A DNA stretch of 64,000 bases, taken from NCBI RefSeq assembly GCF_000585495.1, contig NZ_CP007264.1, forward strand, positions 186,001 to 250,000, written 5' to 3'. How positions within the stretch are numbered: position 1 is the first letter of the stretch; each line of letters begins with the position of its first letter. The DNA comes from Thermococcus nautili. Its GTDB lineage: Archaea > Methanobacteriota_B > Thermococci > Thermococcales > Thermococcaceae. Below the pieces are notes generated by a model that saw nothing but the letters and a program-made list of their open reading frames with translations, did not search any database and was not told where the DNA came from. Positions 1 through 9,293 of this stretch are shown one piece after another. The translations under genes were made by a program, and so were the position numbers.

Positions 1-966
1 GGTCTGAAGAACGGGAAGGTTATAGCTGGAAAATACCTCGGAACCCGGGACGGGAAAATAGCGGTCGAGGGGGACGGCTACTACCTGATAAACCCGAACG
101 AGGTCGCCTACTTCAAAACGAAGGACCTCGGAGGGTCGAGCGTTTACGCCGTCCTCAGGTCGGAGAAGGCCGGGAAGTTCAGGGTGAGCGTCACCTACCG
201 CGTTTCCGGGATAAGCTGGGAAAGCAGGTACAGGCTCTACATCGGTGACCAGGCCGAGCTCAGGGGTTACGTTGTCATAAAGAACCCCACCGACAGGGAG
301 TTCAGCGATGCCAAAGTTCTCCTAGTCGCTGGAGACGTCAGCTTTTACTCCACATACACCCAGCCGCGGAACCTTTATGAAAAGGCGGGGGATACGAGCG
401 AGGTAACGGTTGGCTCCCCTGAGAAGGTTGAGGCCTTCTACCTCTACCGCCTCGGCGTTGCGGACATCAAAGCGGGGAGCACGATGGTCTACCCCTACGT
501 CGAGCTGAGGGCTCCTTTTGAGAGGGAGTACCTCTACGAGAGCTGGGCCTACGGCGGTGAGAGGCCCGTCTACGAGTCGATTTCCTTCAAGACGGACAAA
601 GTCCTTCCAGCTGGAACCGTGGAGATTTTCAAGGAAACTCGGGATGGGGAGCTCTTCATAGGCGAGTCGAGAATCGGGCACACGCCGAAAGGCGATACCG
701 TCAGGATAGGCATCGGCAGGGACTACGAGCTCAAAGGCACCACGACCGTCCTCGAGCGGAGCAACGATGGAAAACACTACAAAATCAGGATAACCCTCCA
801 GAACTTCGGGAACGAGACGAAAACCGTTATCGTCCGGCACCACAAGTGGGGTAAGGTGACCTACGCCAGCCTTCAGCCCCTCGACGAGACGGCCGACTAC
901 GTCGAGTTCTCGGTGACCCTGAAGCCCGGGGAAAAGAGGGAGATAACCTTTGAGTACGGGAGTTAG
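1..966 (+). CDS. DUF4139-like conserved protein, 5' end missing
   Basis: The reading frame is open from base 1, so the N-terminus lies outside the window and about 321 residues are visible. The segment VSGISWESRYRLYIGD followed by a hydrophobic strand ending LVAGDVSF resembles the core of DUF4139 proteins, which are beta-rich and of unknown function. The C-terminal part reads as further beta-sandwich strands and ends with a charged turn (KPGEKREITFEYGS). No membrane segment is visible in this part. An internal GTG at 184 would give a shorter product, but the coding signal upstream of it is just as good. It converges with the next gene, overlapping it by 4 bases. Family assignment is moderate; function is unknown. 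Confidence 0.7.
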   Translation, partial: GLKNGKVIAGKYLGTRDGKIAVEGDGYYLINPNEVAYFKTKDLGGSSVYAVLRSEKAGKFRVSVTYRVSGISWESRYRLYIGDQAELRGYVVIKNPTDREFSDAKVLLVAGDVSFYSTYTQPRNLYEKAGDTSEVTVGSPEKVEAFYLYRLGVADIKAGSTMVYPYVELRAPFEREYLYESWAYGGERPVYESISFKTDKVLPAGTVEIFKETRDGELFIGESRIGHTPKGDTVRIGIGRDYELKGTTTVLERSNDGKHYKIRITLQNFGNETKTVIVRHHKWGKVTYASLQPLDETADYVEFSVTLKPGEKREITFEYGS

Positions 967-1199
967 CTCTTCCGCAGGGTTATCTCGAAGCCCTTATCTC
1001 CTTTTGTCACGTCCATGACGAGGCTCTTGTCGTAGTCTATGAACTTCGTGCCCACGATGTTGTAGCCCTCCTTCCTGAGGAAGTCGGCCATCTTAAGCCC
1101 CAGGTCGTCGAAGAACTCGGCCGCCATCGTGGCCAGGCTCGGCTCCTTTATCCCAAGCTCGTCGTGATACCTCCTCGCCAGCTCAAAAACGTCGCTCAT
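963..1199 (-). CDS. Hypothetical small protein, 78 aa
   Basis: A small acidic/basic mixed protein beginning MSDVFELARRYHDELG. I chose the ATG at 1199 rather than the GTG at 1208 because the sequence GGTGGT sits at ribosome-binding distance before it. The C-terminal half (YNIVGTKFIDYDKSLVMDV) looks like alternating beta strands and the N-terminal half is helical. No recognised domain, cysteine motif or membrane segment. It is transcribed alone, divergently from the SWIM-domain gene, and its stop overlaps the end of the DUF4139-like gene. Function unknown. Confidence 0.7.
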   Translation of the reverse strand: MSDVFELARRYHDELGIKEPSLATMAAEFFDDLGLKMADFLRKEGYNIVGTKFIDYDKSLVMDVTKGDKGFEITLRKS

Positions 1200-1290
1200 G
1201 ATGACCACCGATGATAGTATTCCTTGGCGTTAAAAACCCTTTCGCCGAAAGGCTTAAATTCATCCGGACTAACCCCAAGGAGTGGTAAAG

Positions 1291-1791
1291 ATGGCGAGGG
1301 TTCTCTGGGTCGTCAAGGCAGGCGATAGGCTCTACTCCAAGGTCTTGGGGGAGTATCCGTACTACGTTGAGGTTGACCTTTCCACCGGCGAAAGCCTCTG
1401 CACCTGCCCGCTCGGCGGAAACTGCCCCCACGTCTCTGCGGTGGTTGAGACCTACGAGAAGGGCCTGTACTTCGACGCAGGAAGCGAGGGGCCCCTGAAT
1501 CCCGAATCGCTCGCGTGGGCCTATCTATCAGAGGTTCCCCGGCTGGCGCTTGAGGTCACCCTTGCGGAGCTCTTTAACTCCCTCAGAAGGGACGAGAGCG
1601 GGAGCGAGACGGCGATGCTCTTCCTCCGCGCGTTGAGACTCGTCCGCGAGACGAAAGCCGAGGAGTACCTCCACCCTCTCGGCGAGGCCCTCGATGAGCT
1701 GTCGGCTGTTTTCCACGATTATCCCCTCGTGAGCAGGCTGAGGGAAGCCTACGAAGGGGTCAAAAACGCCCTCCAAAAGGAACCCTTATAA
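1291..1791 (+). CDS. SWIM-type zinc finger protein
   Basis: About 166 residues. The N-terminal third carries the SWIM signature CxCx(n)CxH as CTCPLGGNCPH (around residues 38-48), preceded by a beta hairpin (YYVEVDLSTGES), which is the usual SWIM layout for binding nucleic acid or protein through one zinc ion. The C-terminal two thirds is helical and has no motif I recognise. The ATG at 1291 follows AAGGAGTGGT; a GTG nine bases earlier is less well placed. A TATA-like element (GCTTAAATTC) lies near 1252. The promoter of reverse gyrase overlaps its stop codon. Role unknown; SWIM domains occur in recombination and helicase partners, so a DNA-linked role is possible but is inference. Confidence 0.75.
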   Translation: MARVLWVVKAGDRLYSKVLGEYPYYVEVDLSTGESLCTCPLGGNCPHVSAVVETYEKGLYFDAGSEGPLNPESLAWAYLSEVPRLALEVTLAELFNSLRRDESGSETAMLFLRALRLVRETKAEEYLHPLGEALDELSAVFHDYPLVSRLREAYEGVKNALQKEPL

Positions 1792-1794
1792 GGG
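1783..1794 (+). promoter_or_regulatory. Candidate TATA box of reverse gyrase, within a 12-bp palindrome
   Basis: CCCTTATAAGGG is a perfect 12-bp palindrome whose centre is a TATA-like core. It contains the TAA stop codon of the SWIM gene and lies 37 bases before the reverse gyrase start codon, the right distance for an archaeal TATA box. Being symmetrical, it could also bind a dimeric regulator. Confidence 0.5.
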
Positions 1795-1830
1795 CTTACC
1801 AGCCGAAACACCAACTTAGAGGGTGGGAAT

Positions 1831-4800
1831 ATGAAGGCGATTTACAGGGAGGCCTGCCCAAACTGCTCGGGTAGAATCTCCGACGAAAGGCTCGTGATGA
1901 AGAACCCCTGTGATGAGTGTCTCGATAATCCCGTCACCGCTGAGGACTACTTTGAGCTCGTGAAGGCCGTGAGAGAGGCGCTCAAGGAGAGAAAGAAGCT
2001 CAAGGCCTGGGAGGAAATCTACTCCCTCGAAAAGGGGCTCAGGGACGTTGAGAAGTTCTTCGAGGAGGCCACTGGCTTTAGGTTCTGGAGCGCCCAGAGG
2101 ACGTGGGTCAAAAGGCTCCTCAAGGGAAGGAGCTTCTCAATAATCGCTCCAACCGGAATGGGCAAGAGCACCTTTGGAGCGTTCATGTCCGTCTACTACG
2201 CCACGAAGGGCAAGAAGAGCTACATAGTCGTCCCCACGACGCCCCTGGTAATCCAGACCATAAGAAAGGTTCAGGCGATAATCGAGAGGACGGGGCTCAG
2301 CGTTAACCTCGCCTACTACCACGGCAACCTCAGGAAGAAGGAAAAGGAAGAGATGCTCGTCAAAATTGAAAGCGGGGACTACGATATACTCATAACGAGC
2401 GCCCAGTGGTTAGCCAGAAACTTCGACGAGAAGCTGAAGGGCAGGCACTTCGACTTCATCTTCGTTGACGACGTTGATGCCTTCCTCAAGGCGAGCAAGA
2501 ACATAGACCGCTCTCTCCTCCTCTTAGGCTTCACCGAGGAAATCATTGGCAAGGCGTGGGAAATCATAAGGCTCAAGAAGCAGATGAGTAAATACCTGAA
2601 CGGTAGAGCCGAAGACAGGGATGAGAGGCTGAAGGAGCTCAACGAGGCCATAGAGAAGCTCCAGCGCGAGATTGAGGAGTTCAAGAGGAAGAACGACATT
2701 GGAATCATGATTATCGCCTCGGCAACCGGTTCGGCAAGGGGCGACAGGATAAAGCTCTACCGCGAACTGCTCGGCTTCGAAGTCGGTTCCGGAAGGAGCG
2801 CGCTGAGGAACGTCGTGGACAGCTACCTGAAGCCGAGCAAAGACGTTAAGGAGCACGTGGAGGAGCTCCTCAGGAAACTCGGGAAGGGCGGCCTGATATT
2901 CGTTCCCATTGACCAGGGGCTGGGTTACGCCGAGGAGCTCGTGAACTACCTCAGGGAAAGAGGTTTTGCGGTTGAGCTCGCGAGCTCGAAGAACAAGAAG
3001 GCCGTTGAGAGGTTTGAGAACGGCGAGGCCGATTATTTGGTCGGCGTCGCAACCTACTACGGCTCGATAGTCAGGGGTCTGGATTTGCCCCACCTCATCC
3101 GCTACGCGGTCTTCACGGGTGTTCCCAAGTTCCGCTTTAGCATAGACCTTGAGAGGCCCACCATATACCGCGCCCTCGGTCTGCTGGGCGAGGTCATGGA
3201 CTTCCTTGACGATGAGGACAGGAAAACTGCAGAGAAGCTCCACGCGAGGCTCAGAAGGCTGATTAGAAACATCCCGCAGTTCGAGCTCCTAAAGATTGAG
3301 GAAGCCTTGGCGGAGGGCCTTCCCATCGAGAACGACTTCCACAAGACGGTTCTCAACGTATTCCGCGAGCTGGTTGAGTTCCTGCGCGAGGTCCTGAAGA
3401 AGGAGGACGTCCTCAAGAGGCTCGCGGAAGACCCCTTCGTCAGCCTCGTGAAGGAAGAAGGCAAGTGGTTCATCGAGATTCCAGATGTTAGGACATACAT
3501 CCAGGCAACTGGGAGGACGAGCAGGCTCTTCGCGGGCGGAATAACGAAGGGACTCAGCGTCCTAATAGTGGACAACGAGAAGGTCTTCAACGGCCTTGTC
3601 AGGCAGATGCGCTGGCGCTTCACAGAGTTCAAGATGGTGCCCTTCGAGGAGCTCGACCTTGAGAAACTCCTGAAGGAGATAGACGAGGACAGGGAGAAGG
3701 TAAGGCTCGTAATGGAGGGCAAGATAAGCTCGAAGGTCAAAGACCTCGTCAAATCGGCCCTCATGATTGTGGAGAGCCCCAACAAGGCCAGGACGATAGC
3801 CAACTTCTTCGGCAGGCCGAGCAAGAGGCGCATCGGTGATTTGGTTGCCTACGAGGTGAGCATAGGCAACAGACAGCTTACGATTCTCGCGAGCGGGGGG
3901 CACATGTTCGACCTCGTCACCGACGAGGGCTACCACGGCGTCCTAATCGAGCGCGAGAAGGACATGCTCAGGTTTATTCCCGTCTACGACACCATAAAGC
4001 GGTGCCGTGACTGTGGCTACCAGTTCGTGGACTGGGAGAAGAAAGGCATCTGCCCGCGCTGTGGCTCAACGAACGTCCGCGACGCCCTTGAGAACGTCAT
4101 CGCGATGCGCGAGATTGCCCAGGAGGTCGACGAGATACTCATTGCGACCGACCCCGATACGGAGGGTGAGAAGATAGCCTGGGACATAAGGAACATTCTA
4201 AGCCCCTACACGCCGAACATCAAGAGGACGGAATTCCACGAGGTCACGAGGCCGGCCATACTGAAGGCAATAGAGGAAGCCAGGGACGTGAACGAGAACC
4301 GCGTCGAGGCCCAGATTGTCAGGCGCATAGAGGACAGGTGGATAGGCTTCGAGCTGAGCGGTGAGCTCCAGAGGGTCTTCGAGAACAGGAACCTCTCCGC
4401 TGGCAGGGTTCAGACGCCCGTTCTCGGCTGGATTATCGAGAGGTATAAGGAGTTCAGCGAGAGCGAGGTCTACTTCCTCGGCTTAACGCTTGAGAACGGC
4501 CTTCAGGTAACGGTTGAGCTTGGAAAGGACGGCAAGGACGTCGAGCCACCGGAGTACGTTACGGTGGAGGATGTCCAGCTTGAGGAGAGGGAACTCAACC
4601 CCGCCCCGCCGTACACGACCGACGCAATGCTCCGCGATGCCTCGACGTTCCTCAAGCTTTCGGCCCCGGAGACGATGCGCTTGGCCCAGGACCTCTTCGA
4701 AATGGGTCTCATCACCTACCACAGAACCGATTCAACCCACGTGAGCAACGCGGGAATAGAGGTTGCCAAAGAGTACATAACGAGCGAGCTCGGCGAGGAG

Positions 4801-5505
4801 TACTTCAAGCCGAGACCCTGGGGTGAAGAGGGCACGCACGAGGCCATAAGGCCGACGAGGCCCATCGACACGGGCAGGTTGATGCAACTCATTCGCGACG
4901 GCGTAATCCAGCTCCCGAGGAACCTCACGCGCAACCACTACAGGCTCTACGACATGATATTCAGGCGCTTCATGACGAGCCAGATGGTTCCTGCGGTCGT
5001 TCTCCACGAGAGGGCGGTGATAAACGCGGGCGTTGGAAAGGTCGAGCTCGAGGGTTACGTCGAAATCATCAAGGACGGCTGGACGAAACTCAGAAACCCG
5101 CCCATGAGGCAGTTGCCGAAGCTTGAGCAGGGCGCGAAGCTCAAAGTGGTTGAGTCCAAGAAGTGGAAGGCGCCGAAGGTTTCCCTCTACACGCAGGGCG
5201 ACATAATAGCCCTGATGAAGGAGCGCGGTATTGGAAGGCCTTCAACGTACGCGAAAATCGTTGAGACCCTCATACGACGTGGCTACGTTGTCGAGACGAG
5301 GGGCAGGAAGAAGCTCGTTCCGACGGAGAAGGGCATAAAGGTCTACCACTACCTCGTCAGCAAGTACCGTGAGCTGGTGAGCGAGGAGCGCACGAGGGAG
5401 CTTGAGAAGCTCATGGACCTAATCGAGGAAGGAAAGGCGGATTACATGAAGGTGCTGAACGACCTTTACGTCGAGATTAGGCGATACGTTTACGGGGAGG
5501 GGTAA
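1831..5505 (+). CDS. rgy: Reverse gyrase
   Basis: A 1224-residue enzyme that introduces positive supercoils into DNA with ATP; it is the hallmark protein of hyperthermophiles. Visible in order: an N-terminal zinc finger (C9, C12, C27, C30), a helicase-like module with Walker [10 protein letters not shown] near residue 110 and a DDVD box near 213, then a type IA topoisomerase module starting near residue 644 with the Toprim segment [15 protein letters not shown], a second zinc finger (CRDC...CPRC, from about 725), and the active-site tyrosine in [10 protein letters not shown] (Y963). Length matches intein-free Thermococcales enzymes; no intein is inserted. It is followed by its own 3' region and then by trmBL2. 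Identification is certain. Confidence 0.98.
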   Translation: MKAIYREACPNCSGRISDERLVMKNPCDECLDNPVTAEDYFELVKAVREALKERKKLKAWEEIYSLEKGLRDVEKFFEEATGFRFWSAQRTWVKRLLKGRSFSIIAPTGMGKSTFGAFMSVYYATKGKKSYIVVPTTPLVIQTIRKVQAIIERTGLSVNLAYYHGNLRKKEKEEMLVKIESGDYDILITSAQWLARNFDEKLKGRHFDFIFVDDVDAFLKASKNIDRSLLLLGFTEEIIGKAWEIIRLKKQMSKYLNGRAEDRDERLKELNEAIEKLQREIEEFKRKNDIGIMIIASATGSARGDRIKLYRELLGFEVGSGRSALRNVVDSYLKPSKDVKEHVEELLRKLGKGGLIFVPIDQGLGYAEELVNYLRERGFAVELASSKNKKAVERFENGEADYLVGVATYYGSIVRGLDLPHLIRYAVFTGVPKFRFSIDLERPTIYRALGLLGEVMDFLDDEDRKTAEKLHARLRRLIRNIPQFELLKIEEALAEGLPIENDFHKTVLNVFRELVEFLREVLKKEDVLKRLAEDPFVSLVKEEGKWFIEIPDVRTYIQATGRTSRLFAGGITKGLSVLIVDNEKVFNGLVRQMRWRFTEFKMVPFEELDLEKLLKEIDEDREKVRLVMEGKISSKVKDLVKSALMIVESPNKARTIANFFGRPSKRRIGDLVAYEVSIGNRQLTILASGGHMFDLVTDEGYHGVLIEREKDMLRFIPVYDTIKRCRDCGYQFVDWEKKGICPRCGSTNVRDALENVIAMREIAQEVDEILIATDPDTEGEKIAWDIRNILSPYTPNIKRTEFHEVTRPAILKAIEEARDVNENRVEAQIVRRIEDRWIGFELSGELQRVFENRNLSAGRVQTPVLGWIIERYKEFSESEVYFLGLTLENGLQVTVELGKDGKDVEPPEYVTVEDVQLEERELNPAPPYTTDAMLRDASTFLKLSAPETMRLAQDLFEMGLITYHRTDSTHVSNAGIEVAKEYITSELGEEYFKPRPWGEEGTHEAIRPTRPIDTGRLMQLIRDGVIQLPRNLTRNHYRLYDMIFRRFMTSQMVPAVVLHERAVINAGVGKVELEGYVEIIKDGWTKLRNPPMRQLPKLEQGAKLKVVESKKWKAPKVSLYTQGDIIALMKERGIGRPSTYAKIVETLIRRGYVVETRGRKKLVPTEKGIKVYHYLVSKYRELVSEERTRELEKLMDLIEEGKADYMKVLNDLYVEIRRYVYGEG

Positions 5506-5800
5506 ACGGGGATGTTTATCCCTCCGTACTTTAGGTAACTATTTTTGGTCATCTCAGCCCCCATTTATAATCGGGTAGTGAAACTTTGGTTTACGGTTGT
5601 TGTTTTATTTGAGGGTAAAACCAAAAACCTTAAAATCCCTCTTTGAGTAATGCCTTTGCATGTCTATGCAACCCGGGTTTTATCTCGGGGAGTCACTAGT
5701 TGCAATCTGAGTGTGTTTGTATGCAACACTCCCAGTGTTTGGAAAAAGTTTATAATGGATTCCTTCGAAAATATGAATAGAAAATGTGGTGGTGGTAAAG
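5506..5800 (+). promoter_or_regulatory. Intergenic regulatory region and promoter of trmBL2
   Basis: A 295-base AT-rich gap with no gene. A TATA box (TTTATAATG, near 5749-5757) preceded by an A-rich BRE (GGAAAAAG) lies about 45 bases before the trmBL2 ATG. Upstream of it are two copies of TATGCAAC (5665-5672 and 5720-5727) and an inverted half-site GTTGCA at 5699-5704, giving GTTGCA-N17-TGCAAC. A second TATA-like stretch (ATTTATAATC) lies near 5564-5573. The repeats may bind a regulator, or reflect self-control of this very abundant protein. Confidence 0.6.
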
Positions 5801-6595
5801 ATGGTTAAGGACAGGATGGTGGAACTCCTTCAGGAGCACTTCGAGTTGAACCTCTACGAGGCTAGGGCGTACGTCGCCCTCGTCGGCTTCGGCGTTCTCA
5901 CCCCTGCCGAGCTCGCCAGCGTCTCCGAGGTTCCCGCGCCGAGGACCTACGACGTCCTCAGGAGCCTCGAGAAGAAGGGCTTTGCCATTAGCCAGCCGGG
6001 CAAGGTCAACAAGTACAGGCCCGTTCACCCGGAGAACATCCTCGAGAAGTTCATCGAGGAGTGGCAGGAGCGCGTCAAGGAGGAGCTTGAGGCCAAGAAG
6101 CAGGCGAAGGAGGAGCTCCTTCAGCTCATGAAGCCCCTCATCGAGACCGAGATTCCGAAGTACGGTGTCGAGCGCGTTTGGGTTGTCAGGGGAATCAGAA
6201 ACGCGACCCTCAAGACCAGGGAGATGTTTGAGGACGTTAAGGAGCAGATTCTCCTCGCCGACGACGGCTACATAGCCATCAACCTCGAGAGCGACCTCCT
6301 CAAGGCCATCGACAACGGCGCCAAGGCCAAGATAATCGTCACCGAGCCCGTACTCAAGAGGATTGAGGGCTCGAAGATTCTTGACTACGCCAAGAAGGGC
6401 AAGCTCGAGCTCAGGGTCCTCGACAAGTTCGACCTCCCGATGCTCATCTGCGACGACGAGGTCTTCTTCGCCCTCGAGGACATGGCCGCGCGCTACTTCA
6501 ACTACGAGACCCAGGTCTGGATTAAGGACTTCAGGATTAAGGCCCTCTTCGAGGCCAAGTTCAACGAGTACTGGGAGAAGGCCAAGAAGGTCTGA
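5801..6595 (+). CDS. trmBL2: TrmBL2, TrmB-family chromatin protein/transcription regulator
   Basis: 264 residues, the length of Thermococcus TrmBL2. The N-terminal winged HTH (about residues 1-80, with PAELASVSEVPAPRTYDVL as the recognition region) is followed by a helix rich in E and K that would act as a dimerising coiled coil (about 85-115) and a C-terminal domain lacking an obvious sugar-binding role. In T. kodakarensis TrmBL2 is known as an abundant DNA-coating protein that forms stiff filaments and silences genes, unlike the sugar-sensing TrmB and TrmBL1. I chose ATG 5801 because GGTGGTGGTAAAG precedes it. Codon use is strongly biased to GAG/AAG/CTC, fitting high expression. A T-rich stretch (CCTTTCTTTTTG) follows the stop and probably terminates transcription. 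Confidence 0.92.
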   Translation: MVKDRMVELLQEHFELNLYEARAYVALVGFGVLTPAELASVSEVPAPRTYDVLRSLEKKGFAISQPGKVNKYRPVHPENILEKFIEEWQERVKEELEAKKQAKEELLQLMKPLIETEIPKYGVERVWVVRGIRNATLKTREMFEDVKEQILLADDGYIAINLESDLLKAIDNGAKAKIIVTEPVLKRIEGSKILDYAKKGKLELRVLDKFDLPMLICDDEVFFALEDMAARYFNYETQVWIKDFRIKALFEAKFNEYWEKAKKV

Positions 6596-6666
6596 TTCCC
6601 CTTTCTTTTTGTTTCCGCTTATCGTTTTTGGATTCTGAATATGAAATCCGAATATGAAAAAAGAGG

Positions 6667-6879
6667 TTAGACGTACTTGAACTCCTCTTCGAGCTCGTCT
6701 CTCTCCTTCAGCTTCCAGTAGAGCTTGCCGTCCTTCTGGTAGCTCTCGACCTTTCCGCTCTCGGCGAAGCGGAGCAGGTAGCGCCTTACCTCCATCGGCT
6801 TGATGCCGGTCTCTTCGGCTATCTCCTCAACCGTCTTCGGGCCGTTTTCGAGGGCCTTAAGGACCTTCACGTTCTTCAT
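6667..6879 (-). CDS. Small winged-helix DNA-binding protein
   Basis: 70 residues that are essentially one winged HTH: KTVEEIAEETGIKPMEVRR is the helix-turn-helix, and the tail (KVESYQKDGKLYWKLK) is the wing. It is the last gene of a three-gene reverse operon; its ATG overlaps the stop of the SSSCA1-type gene in an ATGA arrangement, so translation is coupled. Such short archaeal wHTH proteins are usually transcription regulators, but the target cannot be read from the sequence. Confidence 0.8.
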   Translation of the reverse strand: MKNVKVLKALENGPKTVEEIAEETGIKPMEVRRYLLRFAESGKVESYQKDGKLYWKLKERDELEEEFKYV

Positions 6880-7196
6880 TCCCCTCCCTCCAGAGCCTTG
6901 TACCTTTCCAACAGGTTGATTATCAGCTCCATAACCCTTAAGTGTTTCTCAAGCTCCTCGATGTCGTCGGGCATTGAGTTCGCCAGCTCGGTGAGCTTCT
7001 CCATGAGCCTCTCCTCAACCCCTTTCATCTCGCTCGCCATCTGCTTCTTCCTGTGCTCACAGACCGGACAAAAAACTCTGCCGTCCTTCTCGAAGAGGGG
7101 GGAGCCACACTTGGGGCAGTGTCTGTCGAGCATCTTCGCGCCGGACAGCATCAGGGGCATGATTATCTTCCGTATCTCCTCGTCGCTAATCGACAT
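6876..7196 (-). CDS. SSSCA1/autoantigen p27-type zinc ribbon protein (UPF0148)
   Basis: 106 residues. A zinc ribbon, CPKCGSPLFEKDGRVFCPVC (about residues 25-44), follows a short N-terminal helix, and the rest is a long helical, probably coiled-coil segment (VEERLMEKLTELAN and onward). This is the layout of the Sjogren syndrome/scleroderma autoantigen 1 family, widespread in archaea and of unknown function. The ATG at 7196 follows GGGTGATGCC. It lies 4 bases after the arginase-fold gene and overlaps the wHTH gene, forming one operon. Confidence 0.85.
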   Translation of the reverse strand: MSISDEEIRKIIMPLMLSGAKMLDRHCPKCGSPLFEKDGRVFCPVCEHRKKQMASEMKGVEERLMEKLTELANSMPDDIEELEKHLRVMELIINLLERYKALEGGE

Positions 7197-7200
7197 GGCA

Positions 7201-7926
7201 TCACCCCATCAGGAGCTGAAAGACCTCGAAGAAGGCCTTCTTTCCGAGCCTTGAGCGTCTAAGCCTGTCGGAAATCTCAGCTATGTCGAAGGCGATTATT
7301 TTGAAGTTCTCCTTTATTGCCTCAAGGATTTCAAGGAGTTCCTCGAGCGTCAGCTCCCCGTGCTGGAAGCGGGCTATCCTGTACTCGGGCCTCAGAACGT
7401 CCATATCGACGGTCAGGTAGATTTCCTCGCCGAGGTACTTCTTCGCTTCGCCTATTATCTCCTCGACCGAGTTCGTCTGGAAGTTCTTGTAGGCCCTCCA
7501 CTTTCCGCGAACTTTCCTGCTCCTTAGCGTTGCCGGGAAGACCTTGACGCGCCTCGTCCAGAGCTGGGTTCGCTCGGTCGTTGGAATCATGAGAACCGGG
7601 GCCATCACAGCGGCCCTCTCGATTAGCCTTCGCTCGAGGGCGTAAGCCAGCCATGAGCCGTGGTCGAGGTAGTCGTGCATTAAATCGGTGTGGGCGTCAA
7701 CGCTGATTAAAGATTTGGGCTGGAGCTTCTCTATTATACCGTAGGTGGCGAGGTGCTCACCGATTATGTAAGCCCTGTCCTGGGGAACCCTGTCCGCGAG
7801 CAGTTCGACCCTGCTGGCTTCGACGATGACGTAGTCGTCAATCAGCTTGTTCCTCTTCAAAAGCTGGAGCGCGTAGAGCACGCCTTCCCTGTTGGGTCTC
7901 TCGCCGAAGGGGATGAAGGTGACCAT
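7201..7926 (-). CDS. Arginase/ureohydrolase-fold protein
   Basis: 241 residues, short for the family (agmatinases are about 290). The metal-site motifs of arginase-fold hydrolases are present in order: a GEH element (IIGEHLATYG), DAHTD in SVDAHTDL, and DxD in TVDMDVL, so all six ligands for a two-metal site appear to be kept. The segment AFDIAE occupies the place where ureohydrolases bind substrate. Substrate is unknown; the sequence is well separated from the true agmatinase at 51441. It heads a three-gene reverse operon and is divergent from the HPS-PHI gene. The ATG follows CGGTGGGTTGA. Confidence 0.75.
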   Translation of the reverse strand: MVTFIPFGERPNREGVLYALQLLKRNKLIDDYVIVEASRVELLADRVPQDRAYIIGEHLATYGIIEKLQPKSLISVDAHTDLMHDYLDHGSWLAYALERRLIERAAVMAPVLMIPTTERTQLWTRRVKVFPATLRSRKVRGKWRAYKNFQTNSVEEIIGEAKKYLGEEIYLTVDMDVLRPEYRIARFQHGELTLEELLEILEAIKENFKIIAFDIAEISDRLRRSRLGKKAFFEVFQLLMG

Positions 7927-8008
7927 TCAACCCACCGAAAAGGATTAGGGGCTTCTTTTTTAAACCTTGACGAAAATTTTCGGCATTTTTTTGTAAATTT
8001 TCAAAGCC

Positions 8009-8021
8009 AAACTTTAAAAAG
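8009..8021 (+). promoter_or_regulatory. Candidate TATA box of the HPS-PHI gene
   Basis: AAACTTTAAAAAG lies about 45-55 bases before the HPS-PHI start codon in a 138-base AT-rich gap between divergent genes. The arginase-fold operon must be driven from the other end of the same gap, where a T-rich stretch (TTCTTTTTTAAACC, about 7954-7967) reads as an A-rich TATA region on the reverse strand. Confidence 0.5.
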
Positions 8022-8064
8022 TCGCCCCGAAACCATAAATCGAAAACCTTTCGGAGGTCTCGCC

Positions 8065-9285
8065 ATGATACTCCAGGTCGCCCTTGATTTGACCGACATC
8101 GAGCAGGCCATCTCTATAGCTGAGAAGGCCGCTCGCGGTGGCGCTCACTGGCTTGAAGTCGGGACGCCACTCATCAAGAAGGAAGGCATGCGTGCCGTTG
8201 AGCTTCTCAAGAGACGCTTCCCGGACAGGAAGATTGTCGCCGACCTCAAGACGATGGACACCGGAGCTTTGGAAGTCGAGATGGCCGCGAGGCACGGAGC
8301 GGACGTCGTTTCTATTCTCGGTGTCGCGGACGACAAGACCATAAAGGACGCCGTTGACGTCGCGAGAAGGTACGGAATTAGGGTTATGGTTGACCTAATC
8401 GGCGTCAAGGATAAGGTCAAGCGCGCCAAAGAGCTCGAAAAGATGGGCGTTCACTACATACTCGTCCACACGGGTATAGACGAGCAGGCCCAGGGCAAGA
8501 GCCCCCTGCAGGACCTTGAGGAGGTCGTCAAGGCCGTTAAGGTTCCCGTCGCGGTCGCCGGCGGTCTGAACCTTGAAACGATTCCGAAGGTCATAGAGCT
8601 CGGCGCGACGATAATCATCGTCGGAAGCGCCATAACCAAGGCCAAGGACCCGGAGAAGGTCACGAGGCAGATAATCGACCTCTTCTGGGGCGAGTACATG
8701 CAGACCATCAGGAAGGCCATGAAGGACATCGTTGAGCACATAGGGAACGTTGCCGACAGCCTCAAGCTCGAGCAGGTTCGCGGCTTCGTTGATGCCATGA
8801 TTGGGGCCAACAAGATATTCATCTACGGGGCAGGAAGGAGCGGGCTCGTCGGAAAGGCCTTCGCTATGAGACTAATGCACCTCGACTTCAACGTCTACGT
8901 CGTCGGTGAAACCATAACGCCCGCCTTCGAGCAGGGCGACCTGCTCATAGCCATCAGCGGTTCCGGTGAGACTACGAGCATAGTCGATGCTGCAAAGATA
9001 GCCAAGAAGGAGGGCGGAAAGGTCGTTGCCATAACCTCCTACGCTAACTCGACCCTCGGAAAGCTGGCAGACGTCGTCGTCGAGATTCCGGGAAGGGCAA
9101 AGACAGACATCCCGACCGACTACATAGCGCGCCAGATGCTCACCAAGTACAAGTGGGTCGCCCCGATGGGAACCCTATTCGAGGACTCGACGATGGTGTT
9201 CCTTGACGGTATCATAGCCCTTCTCATGGCGACCTTCCAGAAGACCGAAAAGGATATGAAGAAGAAGCACGCGACCCTTGAGTGA
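8065..9285 (+). CDS. hps-phi: Bifunctional hexulose-6-phosphate synthase/6-phospho-3-hexuloisomerase
   Basis: 406 residues, a natural fusion. Residues 1 to about 210 are the synthase, an OMP-decarboxylase-like barrel (QVALDLTDIEQA, then DLKTMDTGALE and ILVHTGIDEQ). Residues from about 211 are the isomerase, a SIS domain with IYGAGRSGLVGKAFAMRL and ISGSGETTS. In Thermococcales, which lack a classical pentose phosphate route, this enzyme of the ribulose monophosphate pathway runs in reverse to make ribulose 5-phosphate and formaldehyde from fructose 6-phosphate. The frame extends further upstream, but ATG 8065, after TTTCGGAGGTCTCGCC, matches the known start. The next gene begins within ten bases, so they are probably co-transcribed. 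Confidence 0.97.
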   Translation: MILQVALDLTDIEQAISIAEKAARGGAHWLEVGTPLIKKEGMRAVELLKRRFPDRKIVADLKTMDTGALEVEMAARHGADVVSILGVADDKTIKDAVDVARRYGIRVMVDLIGVKDKVKRAKELEKMGVHYILVHTGIDEQAQGKSPLQDLEEVVKAVKVPVAVAGGLNLETIPKVIELGATIIIVGSAITKAKDPEKVTRQIIDLFWGEYMQTIRKAMKDIVEHIGNVADSLKLEQVRGFVDAMIGANKIFIYGAGRSGLVGKAFAMRLMHLDFNVYVVGETITPAFEQGDLLIAISGSGETTSIVDAAKIAKKEGGKVVAITSYANSTLGKLADVVVEIPGRAKTDIPTDYIARQMLTKYKWVAPMGTLFEDSTMVFLDGIIALLMATFQKTEKDMKKKHATLE

Positions 9286-9293
9286 GGGTTGCG

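Noticed and set aside
7753-8064. N-terminal extension of HPS-PHI
   Set aside because: The upstream frame overlaps the divergent arginase-fold gene; ATG 8065 with GGAGG gives the expected 406 residues.
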